Assembly (NCBI RefSeq): GCF_049065735.1
Contig: NZ_JBAKHD010000007.1
Span: forward strand, 119,671-183,670
DNA: 64,000 nt
Source: Paramesorhizobium sp049065735
GTDB lineage: Bacteria; Pseudomonadota; Alphaproteobacteria; Rhizobiales; Rhizobiaceae
Reading direction: 5' to 3'
The translations under genes and the position numbers were made by a program. Below the pieces are notes generated by a model. That model saw only the letters and a program-made list of their open reading frames with translations. It did no database searches and was not told the origin of the DNA. This document shows positions 7,926 through 17,053 of this stretch, piece by piece. Every line of letters starts with the position of its first letter. Position 1 is the stretch's first letter.

Positions 7926-8579
7926 TCAAGCCCCGCCCTCTTCAGCAAAAGCATCCCGCATGGCGCTAAGGATGATAATGGCGGAAGCCGAGCCGGGGTC
8001 GATATGTCCTAACGACCGCTCGCCCAGCCGCGCTGCACGGCCGCGCATGGCAATCATCGACCGCGTGGCATTGGCGCCGTCCTGGGCGGCAGCGAGGATG
8101 CTGTTCCACATTTCGCTTGGCGTCACCTTGCGAGCAGCCGCTTCCATGGCGGCTTCAGCTGCCGGAATCCAGGCATCGAGCATGGTTTTGTCGCCGCGCT
8201 GGCCCTTGCCGCGCTCCTTGATGCCGGCGGCTATGGCTTCGATAATGATGGCCTGGTCTGCCGGAGACAGGCTTTCCGTCGACGTCAAGGCTTGGGCGGC
8301 CTTGCGGAAGGCTGTGGCATAGAGCGGGCCGGTCGATGCGCCGGCGGCGTTCAGAAAGGCTGCGGCGGCTGTGGAAAAGACATCGGACGGCGATTCGCGG
8401 TCGAGGTCGAGCTTGGCGAGTTCACTGTTAACAGCGGCGAAGCCGAGCGACATGGTGATCCCATGGTCGGCATCGCCGATCGCGCCGTCGAGATCGGACA
8501 AATGATCCTGCTGCGCGTCGATGGCGATGGATATCAGCTGGAACATCCGGCTCAGGCGGCGCGCTGCATTTTCAGACAT
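7926..8579 (-). CDS. Dihydroxyacetone/tetrulose kinase, DhaL (ADP-binding) subunit 1
   Basis: A 217-aa all-alpha DhaL domain protein. The Mg-ATP site is recognisable as DLDGAIGDADHGITMSLGF near residues 28-46 (family GDGDHG; here GDADHG, with one Asp of the usual DxDH pattern shifted) and the later ASTGPLYATAF, RGDKTMLDAWIPA and LGERSLGHIDPGSAS segments. It needs a DhaK partner, and the upstream gene (48 bases away, same strand) supplies one fused to a SorC regulator. It has a GAGGAAA ribosome site. With no DhaM/PTS-type phosphocarrier visible, ATP is the likely donor. Confidence 0.85.
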   Translation of the reverse strand: MSENAARRLSRMFQLISIAIDAQQDHLSDLDGAIGDADHGITMSLGFAAVNSELAKLDLDRESPSDVFSTAAAAFLNAAGASTGPLYATAFRKAAQALTSTESLSPADQAIIIEAIAAGIKERGKGQRGDKTMLDAWIPAAEAAMEAAARKVTPSEMWNSILAAAQDGANATRSMIAMRGRAARLGERSLGHIDPGSASAIIILSAMRDAFAEEGGA

Positions 8580-8627
8580 TGGATTTCCTCAACTCAACCA
8601 CGAAGTCCTGCCGTTCGCCCCGGCAAT

Positions 8628-10712
8628 TCAATTTACTTTTAGAAATGCAGTGTCGCATGGATGGCGAAGCAAGTCCGACAGCTCATTGTCCAGATGCAGG
8701 ATCGAGATCGAAGCGCCCGCCATATCCAGCGAGGTGCAGTAATGCCCAACCCAGCTTGCCTCGATGCCGATATCCTTGGCCTTCAAACGCTGCGCGACGC
8801 GCCGGAACAGAATGTAGAGCTCCATCAGCGGCGTCGCTCCGAACGAGTTGACGAGAACGGCAACGCGGTCGCCCGGCACCGCCGTCATTTCGGAGAATAT
8901 CCGGTCCATGATCCGGTCAGTGATTTCGTCCGCAGGCATCATCCGGTCGCGCACCACGCCGCGTTCACCGTGAATGCCCATGCCGATCTCGATATCGTCA
9001 GGCCCGATTTCGAAATTGTGCCGCCGGGTTTGCGGCAGCGAACAAGGCTCAAGCGCCACTCCGATAGTGAATGTCCTGTTGTTTGCCTTGCGCGTGACAG
9101 CTTCGCATTCAGCGAGCGAGAGGCCTCTGTCACAGGCCGCCCCGGCTATCTTGAAGACGAATATATTGCCTGCGACGCCGCGTCGTCCTTCGCGGTCTTC
9201 GACGGGTGACGAGGCGATGTCGTCGGTCGTCAAAACAGTGCGGACCTCTATGCCCTCCTCATGGGCCATTTCCGCCGCCATTTCGAAATTCATGACATCG
9301 CCGGCATAATTGCCATAGACGAAGAGGACGCCGTTGCCCCCGGACGCCGCTTTCGCGCATTCCAGAATAGGGGCAGGGGGAGGGGAGGAAAAGATATTGC
9401 CAATGGCGACAGCGTCGGCGAGCCCCTTGCCGACATAGCCCAGAAAGCAGGGCTCGTGCCCGGTGCCGCCGCCGATCACGAGGCCGACCTTGCCCTTTCG
9501 GGGGCCATGCTTTGCCACCAGACTCCGGTTTGAGCCTTTTACGGGCTGGATATAGTTGGCATGCGCCTTGGTGACTCCGTCAAGCATTTCCTCGACCACA
9601 TCGTTGGGATTGTTGAGGAACTTCTTGATGTGCGTACGGAAATTGGCGGCAGGCTGGGTTGCGTCCGCAGCGCGCGAACGCTGCGATGCCTTTTGATCGA
9701 ACTCTGTCACGCCATCGGCGTTCAATATGCCGCGCCCCGTCGCGGCGTCGGTGACAAGCACGTTTATATATCCGCCCCGAAGCGCGGCCAAGATTGCCTG
9801 TACCTTGTCGAATCCTCCGGCAACAGCGATGCGCGTTCCGATATTTTTCAGCATATCCAGGGAGATGCCGATGGTCCGCTCATCGAGGAGACCGGCTACG
9901 GGATGCCCGTGGGGATCGATGAAACGGCCGGCCACCACACCAACGGCTTTTTTTGCCAGATAGTCCTGGATAGAAACGGATTCGAAAAAGCCGCTGGTGT
10001 GAATGGTGGAATTCGGGCGAAGCGACGAAACACCGAACAGCGCCTTATTGGCGCGTGCCAGGACGGCGAACTGTTCTTCCAATAATGGTTCCTGCAGCAG
10101 TGCCGTGCGGACCTCCACGCTGGAGACGATTGCCGGCGCGGTGATGTTGACCAGCTTGGCTCCGACTGCCGTGGCAACCGCTGACGCACAAAGCTCCGGC
10201 GTGTAGCTGAAGGTGGCGCGGGTGCCGCCCGTCGCCTGGACCACCGTCATGTCCTGAAGGTTGGAAACCGACAGTTTTTCTGCAATCGACAGCGTCGTAC
10301 GGCCCCAGGCGACCGCAAGCGTATCTCCTGACTTCAGGAGCTTCGCCAATGCCTGTGCGCCAGCGGAGCCGAGGCGGTCTATCAGCGCCCGCGATCCATC
10401 ATCGCTCGGCACGACCAGGCAATCGGCAAGGCCGAAATGGCGCTTGAGTTCCTGCGCGATGGATAATGCGCTGAGCCGCTCGGGCTCAATGGAGATGTTG
10501 ACGATACCCCGCTCCCGCGCTTCCGCGAGATAGCTGTTCACCGTCGCGCGCGATATGCCCATGATTTCGGCAATTTCGCCTTGGGTGCGGCCTTCCTCGT
10601 AATATAGCCAGCAGGCCCAGACATAGGGGTCATCGCCATAGCGAAGCGGCATGGCGCCAGTTTCCTCCGATAGCTCCGCTTTATTGACTGCTGCTTTCTT
10701 CGCTGATGACAT
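8628..10712 (-). CDS. Fusion of SorC-family regulator and DhaK kinase subunit
   Basis: One 694-aa frame encodes two complete modules. Residues about 25-325 are a SorC regulator: HTH RTQGEIAEIMGISRATVNSY, effector domain with VAWGRTTLSIAEKL, ending VAGGFDKVQAILAALRGG. After a short polar linker (about 335-355), residues about 357-694 are a full DhaK subunit with VIGGGTGHEPCFLGYVG, GNYAGDVMNFEMA and the substrate-binding His in GMGIHGERG. No frameshift or internal stop separates them. The DhaL partner follows directly. Each half looks functional, so the protein could couple substrate phosphorylation to transcription. Start: ATG 10712 with a weak site; ATG 10652 (GGAGG upstream) is an alternative that leaves the HTH intact. 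Confidence 0.9.
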   Translation of the reverse strand: MSSAKKAAVNKAELSEETGAMPLRYGDDPYVWACWLYYEEGRTQGEIAEIMGISRATVNSYLAEARERGIVNISIEPERLSALSIAQELKRHFGLADCLVVPSDDGSRALIDRLGSAGAQALAKLLKSGDTLAVAWGRTTLSIAEKLSVSNLQDMTVVQATGGTRATFSYTPELCASAVATAVGAKLVNITAPAIVSSVEVRTALLQEPLLEEQFAVLARANKALFGVSSLRPNSTIHTSGFFESVSIQDYLAKKAVGVVAGRFIDPHGHPVAGLLDERTIGISLDMLKNIGTRIAVAGGFDKVQAILAALRGGYINVLVTDAATGRGILNADGVTEFDQKASQRSRAADATQPAANFRTHIKKFLNNPNDVVEEMLDGVTKAHANYIQPVKGSNRSLVAKHGPRKGKVGLVIGGGTGHEPCFLGYVGKGLADAVAIGNIFSSPPPAPILECAKAASGGNGVLFVYGNYAGDVMNFEMAAEMAHEEGIEVRTVLTTDDIASSPVEDREGRRGVAGNIFVFKIAGAACDRGLSLAECEAVTRKANNRTFTIGVALEPCSLPQTRRHNFEIGPDDIEIGMGIHGERGVVRDRMMPADEITDRIMDRIFSEMTAVPGDRVAVLVNSFGATPLMELYILFRRVAQRLKAKDIGIEASWVGHYCTSLDMAGASISILHLDNELSDLLRHPCDTAFLKVN

Positions 10713-10799
10713 CCGTCTGGCAACTCTGCGTTCGCGCCTGTAACGGCGTCGAAGATGACCGCGATATGGGGCCGGTTCAAGCGGTTTTCCGCAATAAGC

Positions 10800-10826
10800 G
10801 CATGGCCGGATCGAGCCCGGCCATGC
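10800..10826 (-). terminator. Hairpin at the end of the ABC2-DhaKL operon
   Basis: Perfect 10-bp arms GCATGGCCGG / CCGGCCATGC with a 7-base loop, 41 bases after the DhaL-2 stop (10868) and before the fusion gene start (10712). The downstream leftward strand has only a weak U stretch. It probably reduces read-through from the transporter operon into the regulator-kinase gene. Confidence 0.5.
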
Positions 10827-10867
10827 AGATAGTGACGTTCGCTTGCAAAGCGCCGAAGAATTTGCGG

Positions 10868-11509
10868 TCAGCGAAGCTTGTGCGACGCGCCGAGCGACAG
10901 TTCCTTCAAGATGATGGCACAGGACGTGGCGCCCGCATCCAGAACGCCGAGCGAACGCTCGCCGAGCCGGCTGGCGCGGCCGATCTTTGCCACAAGATGG
11001 ATTGTTGAATCGCGGCCCCGTTCGGCTGCCGCGATGAGCGCTTCGAGCGCATCGGAGAAAGATTTCCCTGATGCGATCGCCGCGTCGAACGCTTCGACAG
11101 CGGGCACGAATGTGTCGAGCAGCGTCTTATCGCCGACTTTCGCAGATCCGATCGACTGGATGCCGGCAAGGCCTGCATGAAGCATCTCACTGAACGCCTT
11201 CGCATCGATCTCTTCGACGCCTGCGAGCTTCTCGGCAAATTCGGTGAACATGACGCCATAGAGAGGCCCCATCGACCCGCCGATCTCCGTCATAAGCACG
11301 GTGCCCAGCGTATCGAGGGACTCGCTCAACGAAACGTTCCTGCCGCGAAGGCGTTCGGCGGCCATGCTGAAGCCCTTGGCCATGTTGACGCCGTGGTCGC
11401 CGTCGCCGATCTTGCCGTCGATCTCGCTGAGATAAGCCCGGTTCTCAATAATCCGGTCGGCTATAGCTAGAATGATGTCACCGGATGCGGCGTTGCTGAA
11501 TGTCTGCAT
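10868..11509 (-). CDS. Dihydroxyacetone/tetrulose kinase, DhaL subunit 2
   Basis: A 213-aa DhaL protein with the canonical Mg-nucleotide motif EIDGKIGDGDHGVNMAKGF at about residues 28-46, plus GGSMGPLYGVMF, VGDKTLLDTFVPA and LGERSLGVLDAGATS. It lies 12 bases after DhaK-2 on the same strand and must form a DhaK-DhaL kinase with it. It is the last gene of the leftward operon that begins with the ABC2 ATPase. In Mycobacterium smegmatis, tetritol clusters use DhaK/DhaL-type enzymes as erythrulose kinases, and the SDR neighbour suggests the same here. The substrate is inferred. Confidence 0.88.
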   Translation of the reverse strand: MQTFSNAASGDIILAIADRIIENRAYLSEIDGKIGDGDHGVNMAKGFSMAAERLRGRNVSLSESLDTLGTVLMTEIGGSMGPLYGVMFTEFAEKLAGVEEIDAKAFSEMLHAGLAGIQSIGSAKVGDKTLLDTFVPAVEAFDAAIASGKSFSDALEALIAAAERGRDSTIHLVAKIGRASRLGERSLGVLDAGATSCAIILKELSLGASHKLR

Positions 11510-11521
11510 GTCTCAATTCTC

Positions 11522-12514
11522 TTACAGAAGCGCTGCGCACTGAACTTCCACGTCGAGAAGTTCTTTGAGTTCCGCGTCGAGCGCCATGACGGTCAATGTC
11601 GCGCCCACCATTTCAAGCGACGTGAAGTAGTTGCCGACATAGGTGCGGTAGATCTTCAGGCCGCGGCCGGTGATTTCCGCTTCGATCGTATCGTTGAGGA
11701 TATAGAGTTCATTGAGCGGCGTCGCGCCGAGGCCCGAAACAAGCACGGCGACTTCGGTTCCCTCGGGGAGATCATGGTCGTCAAGGACGATCTTGCACAT
11801 GTCCCTGGCAATCGCGTCGGCGGTCTTCAAGGGCTCGACCCGCACGCCGGGTTCGCCATGATGGCCAATGCCGACCTCCATCGTGCCCGGCTCGATCTGG
11901 AAGTTCGGATGCCCGACCGCCGGCAATGTGCAGGGGCCAAGGCCGACGCCGATGGAGCGGCAATTGTCGATGGCTTTCTGGGCGGTGGCGCGCACTTCTT
12001 CCAGCGACGCGCCGCTGGCGGCCTTGGCGCCGCCGATTTTCCACATGAAGATTTCGCCCGCCACGCCGCGGCGCTTTTCCCGCTCTTCGAAGGGGGCCGA
12101 GCATACGTCGTCATTGGCGACGACTGTGGCCACTTCGATCCCATCCTTGGCGGCCATCTTCACCGCCATCTTCACATTCATATTATCCCCGGCATAATTG
12201 CCGTAGAGGCAAACGACGCCCTTGCCGCCATTGGCTTCCTTGATGGCGTCATGAAAGCTCTTGGCCGTGGGAGACGAGAACAATTCGCCGACGGCGACGG
12301 CGTCCAGCATGTTCCGGCCGGTATAGCCGATGAAAGCGGGTTCATGGCCCGATCCGCCGCCGGTGATGACGCCGACCTTGCCCTGATAAGGCGCGTTTCT
12401 GGCAGCGATCACGCGCGGGTTTTCCGCGAGGCGAACAATATTGGCGTGGGCTTTCACAAAGCCTTTGACGGTATCTTCGACGACCTCATCGGAGTTGTTG
12501 ATGAATCGCTGCAT
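11522..12514 (-). CDS. Dihydroxyacetone/tetrulose kinase, DhaK subunit
   Basis: A 330-aa DhaK subunit. It begins MQRFINNSDEVVEDTVKGF as in the family and has TGGGSGHEPAFIGYTG, LYGNYAGDNMNVKMA, and the His that covalently binds the ketone substrate in GIGHHGEPG. The ribosome site AGGAGAC precedes the ATG. It follows the SDR by 30 bases and precedes DhaL-2 by 12, so the three are co-transcribed. The predicted reaction is ATP-dependent phosphorylation of dihydroxyacetone or, from context, D-erythrulose made by the SDR. Confidence 0.9.
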   Translation of the reverse strand: MQRFINNSDEVVEDTVKGFVKAHANIVRLAENPRVIAARNAPYQGKVGVITGGGSGHEPAFIGYTGRNMLDAVAVGELFSSPTAKSFHDAIKEANGGKGVVCLYGNYAGDNMNVKMAVKMAAKDGIEVATVVANDDVCSAPFEEREKRRGVAGEIFMWKIGGAKAASGASLEEVRATAQKAIDNCRSIGVGLGPCTLPAVGHPNFQIEPGTMEVGIGHHGEPGVRVEPLKTADAIARDMCKIVLDDHDLPEGTEVAVLVSGLGATPLNELYILNDTIEAEITGRGLKIYRTYVGNYFTSLEMVGATLTVMALDAELKELLDVEVQCAALL

Positions 12515-12544
12515 AATGTCTCCTATAAGCTTTGAGCCAATCGC

Positions 12545-13318
12545 TCACAGTATCGTATAGCCGCCGTCGATCAGGAGGTCGGCGCCGGTGATCATGTCCG
12601 CTCCGGCGGATGCGAGGAATACCGCCGCCGCGGCAATCTCCTCCGGATAGGCGAAACGGCCTGCCGGGATACGTTTTTTGGCGGCTTCGCCTTTTTCGCC
12701 CGCCCAAGCCTTTTTGCCGAGCTCGGTCAGGACGATGGTGGGGGAGATGGTGTTGACGTTGATCCCGTGACGGCCCCATTCGGCGGCGAAGGTTTTCGAC
12801 ATGCCGATCACCCCGAATTTCGAGGCGCAATAGGCGACATGCTCTTCGATGGCGACTGTGCCGGCCTGCGAGGCGATATTGATGATCTTGCCGCCCTGGC
12901 CTGCTGCAATCATGGCCTTGCCCACGGCCTGGGTGATAAGGAAGGTGCCCTTCAGGTTGATATCGATGGTTTTGTTCCAATGGTCGAGCGACAGCTCCTC
13001 CGCCGGCGCGAGGAACACGACGCCAGCGCTGTTGACCGCGATGTCGATCCTCCCAAAGGCGGAGATCACATCGGCAATGGCGTTATTGACCGATTCCGGT
13101 TTGGAAACGTCGCAGGCAAACGGCTTGGCACTGCCGCCGATTGCGTCGGCCTTGGCGGCGGCGATGGATAGGTCGATGTCAAGGATGGCGACCTTTGCGC
13201 CTTTCGCGGCGAAGGCGGACGCGATGGCCGCGCCGATGCCTGAACCTCCACCGGTCACCAGGGCGACCTTGTTCGAAAGCGGAAAATTAAGATCGATATG
13301 GGGCGTTGCTTCGGTCAT
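12545..13318 (-). CDS. Short-chain dehydrogenase, probable D-threitol (tetritol) dehydrogenase
   Basis: A 257-aa classical SDR. The NAD(P) motif is TGGGSGIGAAIA (about residues 21-32), with DIDL after beta-2 suggesting NAD preference, NSAGV (about 91-95), and the catalytic set Ser in INIASQ, Tyr-xxx-Lys in AYCASKFG. The C-terminal stretch SPTIVLTELGKKAWAG is what I recall from D-threitol dehydrogenases (DthD) of tetritol clusters. The location between a CUT2 binding protein and DhaK/DhaL fits oxidation of a polyol to a ketose that is then phosphorylated. Family certain; substrate moderate. Confidence 0.8.
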   Translation of the reverse strand: MTEATPHIDLNFPLSNKVALVTGGGSGIGAAIASAFAAKGAKVAILDIDLSIAAAKADAIGGSAKPFACDVSKPESVNNAIADVISAFGRIDIAVNSAGVVFLAPAEELSLDHWNKTIDINLKGTFLITQAVGKAMIAAGQGGKIINIASQAGTVAIEEHVAYCASKFGVIGMSKTFAAEWGRHGINVNTISPTIVLTELGKKAWAGEKGEAAKKRIPAGRFAYPEEIAAAAVFLASAGADMITGADLLIDGGYTIL

Positions 13319-13337
13319 TCTTTAAAGCCTCGGTTGG

Positions 13338-13367
13338 CGATGCGGGACGAATGTTCGCCCCGCATCG
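13338..13367 (-). terminator. GC-rich intergenic hairpin after the ABC2 binding-protein gene
   Basis: Arms CGATGCGGG / CCCGCATCG (9 bp, perfect), loop of 12 bases, between the binding-protein stop (13374) and SDR start (13318). No U-tract. Its placement parallels the hairpins at 5231 and 28927 after the other two binding-protein genes. Confidence 0.4.
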
Positions 13368-13373
13368 GTGTGG

Positions 13374-14363
13374 TTACTTCCGGGTTTCCAGCAGCTTATC
13401 GACGTTTTCCGCGGTGACCGGAGTCCAGGGGACGTTGTAGACCTTGTCCTTGCCGTCATTGAACGGCATGTCAGGATATTGGGCCCAGATGTCGGATTCC
13501 GGCTTGTAGTCCCCCTTTTTCGCGTGGAAGATCGCCAGATCGAGCGCGCCCTGCGCCTGGGCGCGGGCATCCTGCAGGATGCTCGTCATCGTCCCCTCCT
13601 TGACGGCGCGCAGGGCATCGGTGATGCCGTCGATACCGGCAATGGCGAAGTCCTCCGTTTTCAGATTGGCGGCCTTGATGGCCTCGATGGCACCGAGCGC
13701 CATTTCATCGTTCTGACCGATAACGCCGTTGATCTGGCCCGGATGGGCGGTCAGCCAGTTTTCCATCAGCTTCTGGGCTTCGGCTCGCGACCAATTGGCG
13801 GTCTGGTCTTCCAGCACCTTGACGTCGGGGCATTCTGCGAGCGCTTTCTTGTTGCCTTCCAGGCGCGAGATCTGCGCGGATTGGCCGATTGGGCCCTCCA
13901 GGATCACCACATTGCCCTTGCAGCCGATTTTGTCGAGGACGGTCTTGGCTTCCATGTAACCGGAGACAGTATCATCCGAACCGACATAGGACGCGAGAAG
14001 ATCGGAGTTCACGCGGGTGTTGGAGCCGATAACGGGAATACCGGCATCATGCGCGGCCTGCACCGCAGTGGCGCCGGCTTCGATGTCGATGGGCACGAAG
14101 ATGATCGCATCATATTGCTGCGTGATCATCGTGTTGAACTGCTCCTGCTGGACGAGCGCATCATAGCGCCCGTCGAAAACAGTCAGCTCGACTTCGCCCT
14201 TCTTGACGGCCGGATGCTCTTCGAGGGCCGCCGACCAAATCTGCATGAACTCCGCGTTTAGGCCGTAGACGGCGGCGCCAACCTTGATCTTCTTGTCCTG
14301 CGCCACCGCTGGCGAGGCCATCAGGGCTGTCGCCGCGGCAAGCGCGATCAGAAATTTCTTCAT
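13374..14363 (-). CDS. CUT2 sugar/polyol ABC transporter binding protein (ABC2)
   Basis: A 329-aa periplasmic protein with a Sec signal peptide (MKKFLIALAAATALMASPAVA) and the type I binding fold of ribose-binding proteins: FVPIDIEAGATAVQAAHDAG, VIGSNTRVNS, YVGSDDTVSGYMEA, VIGQNDEMALGAIEA. The GGAGGAG site precedes the ATG. It is the third gene of the leftward ABC2 operon, before the SDR and DhaK/DhaL genes. This makes it the likely capture protein for the polyol that the SDR oxidises (threitol suggested). Confidence 0.87.
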   Translation of the reverse strand: MKKFLIALAAATALMASPAVAQDKKIKVGAAVYGLNAEFMQIWSAALEEHPAVKKGEVELTVFDGRYDALVQQEQFNTMITQQYDAIIFVPIDIEAGATAVQAAHDAGIPVIGSNTRVNSDLLASYVGSDDTVSGYMEAKTVLDKIGCKGNVVILEGPIGQSAQISRLEGNKKALAECPDVKVLEDQTANWSRAEAQKLMENWLTAHPGQINGVIGQNDEMALGAIEAIKAANLKTEDFAIAGIDGITDALRAVKEGTMTSILQDARAQAQGALDLAIFHAKKGDYKPESDIWAQYPDMPFNDGKDKVYNVPWTPVTAENVDKLLETRK

Positions 14364-14448
14364 TCTTTCTCTCCTCCGTTGATTTCCCCGGCCGCCCGAT
14401 GACGCCGGATATCGGGATGCGGCTCGCCGCCCCCCTCTGTCAGGGACT

Positions 14449-15450
14449 TCAAGCGCCCTGATTTCGTTTGTGGTCCAGCATGACGGCGCCGACGATCAGC
14501 GCGCCCTTCAGGACCTGTTGGTAATAGGATTGGACACCCATCAGGTCTAAGCCATTGTTCATGACGCCGATGATGAGGGCGCCGATAAGGGTGCCCGTGA
14601 TGCGGCCGACGCCGCCCGAGAGGCTGGTGCCTCCGATCACGACCGCGGCAATGGCGTCGAGCTCGTAGGAAATGCCAGCCTGCGGCAGCGCCGAGCCTGT
14701 CCGGGCCGAAAGCAGCATTCCCGCCAGTCCGGCCAGACCGCCCGAGATGATGTAGACCAGCAGGCGCAGCCGCGAGACATTGATGCCCGAGGTGATGGCT
14801 GCATGCGGATTGCCGCCGGCGGCATAGATATAGCGGCCAAAGCGTGTCCGGTTCAGCACCCACCACGAGGCCAGAAAGACAATCGCCAGCAGCACCACCG
14901 GCATGGGGATGCCGAGAATATTGCCGGTGCCGATCCAGCGGAACTCGGGTGTCAGGGCAGGGACCGGACGCCCGCCGCCGTAAAGCAGCGTCATGCCGCG
15001 CGCCGCCGAAAGCATCCCAAGCGTGGCGACGAAGGCCGGCACCGCAAAGCGCGAGACGATGATGCCGACAATCGCGCCGCAGGCAATCCCGACCAGAAGC
15101 CCTATGGGAAGGGCGAGGAAAGCCGAGTAGGGCGCGCCCGGGACGCCTGATGTCGATGAGGTAGTGGCGAAACTTGCGCTGACAATGCCCGCCAGCGCCA
15201 CAACCGAGCCCACCGAAAGGTCTATGCCGCGCGTCAGAATGACGAAGGTCATTCCGATGGCGAGGATGCCGTTGATCGAGGTTTGCAAAAGGACGTTGGA
15301 GATATTCCCGGCTGTCAGGAAATATTCGTTCGATATCGAGAGCACCAGCGCCAGCAGGACGAATGCGACGAAAATCCCGTATTCCTGAATGATCAGTTTG
15401 CCCTGTCCGGAGTGGAGCCAGGCGCTGAGCGAGTGATTCTGGGTGGACAC
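14449..15450 (-). CDS. CUT2 sugar/polyol ABC transporter permease (ABC2)
   Basis: A 333-aa RbsC-type permease with motif TRGIDLSVGSVVALAGIVSA (about residues 70-88) and the coupling loop VVIGGTSLSGGVGRITGTLIGALIIG. It starts at a GTG (15450) with GAGGGG upstream. As the only permease gene of this operon it probably forms a homodimer. It lies between the ATPase and the binding-protein gene. Confidence 0.88.
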   Translation of the reverse strand: MSTQNHSLSAWLHSGQGKLIIQEYGIFVAFVLLALVLSISNEYFLTAGNISNVLLQTSINGILAIGMTFVILTRGIDLSVGSVVALAGIVSASFATTSSTSGVPGAPYSAFLALPIGLLVGIACGAIVGIIVSRFAVPAFVATLGMLSAARGMTLLYGGGRPVPALTPEFRWIGTGNILGIPMPVVLLAIVFLASWWVLNRTRFGRYIYAAGGNPHAAITSGINVSRLRLLVYIISGGLAGLAGMLLSARTGSALPQAGISYELDAIAAVVIGGTSLSGGVGRITGTLIGALIIGVMNNGLDLMGVQSYYQQVLKGALIVGAVMLDHKRNQGA

Positions 15451-15487
15451 GGATAACTACCCCTCTAATAGCGGCGATGCCGGGTGT

Positions 15488-16966
15488 TCAGGCTGACAGA
15501 TGGACGAGCGATTGCGCGTCGGCCTGTTCCCGGCTGTAAATCCCTGCGGACCGACCGCGACGCATGACCATGATCCGGTCGGACATGCCCAGTACCTCAT
15601 CGATCTCCGAGGAGATCATGACGACCGTGCCGCCTTCCCCGGCGAATTCGCATATGATGCGGTAAATCTCCCGCTTGGCGCCGACATCGACGCCTCGGGT
15701 CGGTTCGTCCAGCAGCAGAACCCTCGGCTTACGAAGAAACCATTTGCCGAGGACGACCTTTTGCTGGTTGCCTCCGGAAAGGCCGGAAACGGGCATCGTG
15801 TCGCGCGCTGCCTTGATCTGGAATCGCTCGATCATCCGCCTGGTGGCATCGGCTTCCATACGCCTGATCATATTGAAGCGGGGACTGAACGCCGGGAGGC
15901 TCGCCATGCAGATGTTGTTGCGGACGCTGTCGGTGAGATTGAGCCCTGTCAGCTTGCGGTCTTCGGTCACGAAGGCGATGCCATGCGCCATAGCATCGGC
16001 CGGCTTGGTCACCGCGATCTCCCGGCCGTCGATCCTGATGCTTCCTTTGGAGAAAGCATCGAGTCCGAACAGGCAATTGAATATCTCGCTTCGACCGGAG
16101 CCCATCAGCCCGTATATGCCGAGGATCTCGCCTTTATGGGCAGTAAACGACACATCCTCGATCTTGCCCGGCGCGGTAAGCCCGGCGACTTCTATGCCCG
16201 GCGTACTGCCCGGAACATTGGTCTTGATATATTCCTCGCCCAGTTCCCGGCCGACGATCATGCGGATCAGTCCGGCCCGGTCGATCTCTGCCAAGCTGCC
16301 GCTGCTGATATAATTTCCATCGCGGAATACAGTGTATGAATCGGCGATCTGGAATATCTCTGAGAGGCGGTGGGATACGTAGACGATGCCTTTGCCTTCG
16401 GCCTTGAGACGTTCGATGGCGGCAAACAGCTGTTGCGCCTCCTTCTCGCCGATGGCGGAGGTCGGTTCGTCCATGAAAATGACTTCGGCATTGTGACTCA
16501 ACGCCTTGGCAATCTCCACTAGTTGAACCTGCGCTACCGACAGGCTCACCATCAGCTGCGACGGGCGGATGTCGAATCCGAGCCTGTCCAGCAAGACTTG
16601 CGCATTCCGGTTCATCGTCTTGAAATCGATGCTTCCGAAACGGCCGGACGGTTCACGTCCGAGATAGATGTTCTCGGCAACCGTCATATGCGGAACCGGG
16701 CTCAGCTCCTGCTCGATGATGGCAATGCCTGCGGCAAGCGCTTCGGCAGGGGTGGAATAGGTGACCTCCACGCCGCGGCGGCGGATGGATCCGCTATCGC
16801 GCGTGTAAATTCCCATGAGAATTTTCAGGAATGTGGATTTCCCCGCGCCATTGCCGCCGCACAAGGCATGAACCGACCCGGCCCGCAATTGGAGACGCCC
16901 GTTCGACAGGGCGGTCACACCGCCGAAGGACTTACGCAGCCCATCGACCTCAAGCAGATATTCCAC
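15488..16966 (-). CDS. CUT2 sugar/polyol ABC transporter ATPase (ABC2)
   Basis: A 492-aa double-NBD ATPase. NBD1 has Walker A GGNGAGKST (Gly-Gly-Asn where Gly-Glu-Asn is usual), signature-region LSVAQVQLVEIAKAL and Walker B VIFMDEPTSAI. NBD2 has the degenerate P-loop GLMGSGRSEI, signature LSGGNQQKVVLGKW and Walker B LLLDEPTRGVDVG. It starts at GTG 16966 with GGGAGGAG upstream. It is the first gene of the leftward ABC2-SDR-DhaKL operon; the palindrome at 17054 lies 88 bases upstream of the start. Confidence 0.9.
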   Translation of the reverse strand: MEYLLEVDGLRKSFGGVTALSNGRLQLRAGSVHALCGGNGAGKSTFLKILMGIYTRDSGSIRRRGVEVTYSTPAEALAAGIAIIEQELSPVPHMTVAENIYLGREPSGRFGSIDFKTMNRNAQVLLDRLGFDIRPSQLMVSLSVAQVQLVEIAKALSHNAEVIFMDEPTSAIGEKEAQQLFAAIERLKAEGKGIVYVSHRLSEIFQIADSYTVFRDGNYISSGSLAEIDRAGLIRMIVGRELGEEYIKTNVPGSTPGIEVAGLTAPGKIEDVSFTAHKGEILGIYGLMGSGRSEIFNCLFGLDAFSKGSIRIDGREIAVTKPADAMAHGIAFVTEDRKLTGLNLTDSVRNNICMASLPAFSPRFNMIRRMEADATRRMIERFQIKAARDTMPVSGLSGGNQQKVVLGKWFLRKPRVLLLDEPTRGVDVGAKREIYRIICEFAGEGGTVVMISSEIDEVLGMSDRIMVMRRGRSAGIYSREQADAQSLVHLSA

Positions 16967-17053
16967 GCTGAGCTCCTCCCCATTTCCGGCCCGCGCCGGG
17001 TCGTAGCCGAGTGCCCCTCCCTCGGCCGTTTTTTACAATATTCGGAGAGAAGA

